6,734 nucleotides of DNA from Archaeoglobaceae archaeon (GTDB lineage Archaea > Halobacteriota > Archaeoglobi > Archaeoglobales > Archaeoglobaceae), in contig JANXDJ010000070.1 of the NCBI GenBank assembly GCA_025059545.1, forward strand, positions 1 to 6,734, read 5' to 3'. Position numbers and translations under genes: made by a program. Below are positions 5,510 to 6,734 of this stretch, in pieces. The first letter of the stretch is position 1. Each line of letters begins with the position of its first letter. The notes under the pieces were generated by a model. The model was not told the DNA's origin. It made no database searches and worked only from the letters and a program-made list of their open reading frames with translations.

Positions 5510-6499
5510 ATGAAAGAAGCGCAGTTGTTCAAAAGCTCTAAGGATTGCGTAGTCTGTCAACTGTGCCATAGATTTTGCAAGATCAAGGAAAGTGAATCAG
5601 GATTTTGCAAGGTGAGGGTGAATAAGGGTGGAAAACTCTTCACGTTGACCTATGGGAAGCTTAGTGCTCTTGAGAGCAGACCAATCGAGATTAAGCCATT
5701 TTTCCACTTCAAGCCGGGAAGCACAAGTATGACCTTCGCAACATCTTCTTGCAACTTTGATTGCCCTTGGTGTCAGAATTGGAGAATATCAAGAGCTTTA
5801 CCTTCTGGTTCCGAAATTTCTCCTGAATACGTTGTAAAAAAAGCTTTGGAGAATGGGGATTTGAGTGTTTGCGGTAGTTTAAATGAACCCCCTCTTTTAT
5901 TCGAATATCTTTTGGATGTTTTTAGAATTTCAAAGGATAAAAATCTGTTTACAACTCTAGTTTCGAACGGATACATGAGTATCTTGGCTTTAAGAGAATT
6001 GAGAAACTCAGGACTGGATGCTTTGAAGGTCGACGTCAAGGGTGGAGAGGAGGTTTACAAAAAATTTCTATTCGCTAATGTAAAGAATGTCTGGAAAATC
6101 GTTAAGGAAGCAATAAAGCTCGGAATCCACGTTGAAATTGTTAATCTGCTTGTAACTAATGTAAGCGATTCGGAGGAGAGTATTAGAGAAGTTGTTGAAA
6201 ATCATCTAAGATATGCGAACAGCGATGTTCCTATACATTTTACGAGGTATTTTCCTGCTTATCTTTTCAAAGAAAAGCCTACTGAGATAAAAAAGCTTGA
6301 AATGGCTGTTGAAATTGCCAAAAAGGATGGGATAAGCTTTGCCTATCTCGGAAACGTTCCAGGGCATAGATACGAGAACACTTTTTGTCCAAATTGTGGA
6401 GAACTATTGATAAGAAGATTTTCATATCAGGTTTTGGAAAATCGAATTAGACTTGGAAAATGTCCAAATTGTGGAAAAGAAATCTATGGAGTTTGGTGA
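5510..6499 (+). CDS. amrS: AmrS-like radical SAM enzyme (AmmeMemoRadiSam family)
   Basis: The 329-residue protein has the AmrS architecture: an N-terminal cysteine cluster (C13, C16, C19, C23, C33; ends SGFCKVRVN), the radical SAM site C81-x3-C85-x2-C88 (SSCNFDCPWCQNW) that binds the 4Fe-4S cluster cleaving S-adenosylmethionine, SNGYMS (152-157), DALKVDVKG (170-178), a YLGNVPGHRYENTFCPNCGELLIRR stretch (279-303), and paired C-terminal CPNCG knuckles (C293/C296, C318/C321), probably zinc-binding. AmrS is named for co-occurrence with AMMECR1 and Memo proteins; neither is in this window and its reaction is unproven. It resembles pyruvate formate-lyase activases, a common misannotation. At 123-128 it has SLNEPP where I recall a TYNEPT-type motif in relatives, so it may be a divergent paralogue. 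ATG 5510 lacks a ribosome-binding site, consistent with a leaderless message. Confidence 0.85.
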   Translation: MKEAQLFKSSKDCVVCQLCHRFCKIKESESGFCKVRVNKGGKLFTLTYGKLSALESRPIEIKPFFHFKPGSTSMTFATSSCNFDCPWCQNWRISRALPSGSEISPEYVVKKALENGDLSVCGSLNEPPLLFEYLLDVFRISKDKNLFTTLVSNGYMSILALRELRNSGLDALKVDVKGGEEVYKKFLFANVKNVWKIVKEAIKLGIHVEIVNLLVTNVSDSEESIREVVENHLRYANSDVPIHFTRYFPAYLFKEKPTEIKKLEMAVEIAKKDGISFAYLGNVPGHRYENTFCPNCGELLIRRFSYQVLENRIRLGKCPNCGKEIYGVW

Positions 6500-6550
6500 A
6501 GCTTAGATTTAAATTTTTAAAAATTAATAAATAAAAAATTTCTTTAAGCT
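6500..6550. terminator. AT-rich bidirectional terminator region
   Basis: The 51 bp between convergent stops contain the perfect palindrome AATTTTTAAAAATT (6512-6525), T runs in both directions, and an imperfect inverted repeat of AAGCTTAGA (6499-6507) with TCTTTAAGCTT (6541-6551). Archaeal termination depends largely on T tracts, so this can stop transcription from both sides. Inferred from composition. Confidence 0.5.
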
Positions 6551-6734
6551 TTAACTCTTCCTTCTCATCAAATACGCCAAAGCAATAAGCCCAGCAATTG
6601 CAATGATTGCTTCAAAGCCTGGAATGAACGGCTTTGGCGTTGGTGTAGGTGTTAGCTCTGGAGTTGTTGGAGTTGCTAATGGTGTCGTTAGCGTTGGAGT
6701 CTCCTTTGGCGTTGTCGGCGTTGGAGTCTCCAAA
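6551..6734 (-). CDS. PGF-CTERM surface protein, C-terminal fragment (5' end off window)
   Basis: Only the last 60 residues are visible; the frame is open to the right edge, so the apparent TTG start at 6733 is not meaningful and the real gene extends beyond. The visible part is a Thr/Pro-rich stalk (about residues 1-37), probably O-glycosylated and spanning the cell wall, followed by IPGFEAIIAIAGLIALAYLMRRKS. That is a PGF-CTERM signal: the PGF motif, one hydrophobic membrane segment and a basic RRKS end. In archaea this tail is recognised by archaeosortase A, which removes it and links the protein to the membrane. The protein is therefore exported and cell-surface attached, but what its ectodomain does (S-layer, binding protein or enzyme) cannot be told here. 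Confidence 0.88.
   Translation of the reverse strand, partial: LETPTPTTPKETPTLTTPLATPTTPELTPTPTPKPFIPGFEAIIAIAGLIALAYLMRRKS
6691..6731 (-). repeat. 27-bp tandem repeat encoding the Thr/Pro stalk
   Basis: The 14-base word GCGTTGGAGTCTCC (plus-strand sense) occurs at 6691-6704 and again at 6718-6731, a period of 27 bp or nine codons. It encodes the repeated ETPTPTTPK and ETPTLTTPL stalk units. The repeat probably continues past the window edge. Confidence 0.7.

Noticed and set aside
1..6734. CRISPR array, insertion sequence, toxin-antitoxin or phage-defence system
   Set aside because: No regularly spaced repeats, transposase motifs, terminal inverted repeats or defence-protein motifs are visible on either strand.

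Overview
The window looks like chromosome from a hyperthermophilic archaeon, most likely of the order Archaeoglobales. The evidence is a FEN1 that reads very close to my memory of Archaeoglobus fulgidus FEN1, a 49-residue L40e ribosomal protein, a tRNA gene without encoded CCA, BRE/TATA-type promoters placed about 25 bp before start codons (suggesting leaderless mRNAs), heavy AGA/AGG and ATA codon use, and a PGF-CTERM surface-protein tail. The species assignment is by pattern recognition only; no search was run.

Layout, left to right. (1) Positions 1-1417, minus strand: flap endonuclease FEN1, followed by a MoaB-family molybdenum cofactor gene that runs off the left edge. The two overlap by one base. 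(2) Positions 1505-2690, plus strand: a TatD-like TIM-barrel metal hydrolase, then a dCMP deaminase one base downstream, forming an operon. (3) Positions 2694-3027: ribosomal protein L40e on the minus strand, abutting the deaminase tail to tail, and a divergent tRNA-Thr(UGU). (4) Positions 3129-4169, plus strand: a cysteine-rich protein with a probable N-terminal winged helix and two C-terminal 4Fe-4S ferredoxin motifs. (5) Positions 4206-5078, plus strand: an all-helical, TPR-like protein of unknown function. (6) Positions 5075-5473, minus strand: a small protein with a likely winged-helix domain, overlapping its neighbour's 3' end by 4 bp. (7) Positions 5510-6499, plus strand: an AmrS-like radical SAM enzyme, diverging from the winged-helix gene across only 36 bp. 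(8) Positions 6551-6734, minus strand: the C-terminal end of a PGF-CTERM surface protein with a Thr/Pro-rich stalk.

Functionally this is mostly housekeeping: DNA repair and replication, nucleotide metabolism, translation and cofactor synthesis. I found no CRISPR array, insertion sequence, phage gene, toxin-antitoxin pair or other accessory system. The parts least explained by known biology are the winged-helix/AmrS divergent pair with interlocked promoters, the redox protein combining a probable DNA-binding domain with extra cysteine clusters, and the helical protein at 4206-5078. Packing is tight throughout: no gene-free stretch exceeds about 111 bp (2844-2954, which holds the L40e and tRNA promoters).
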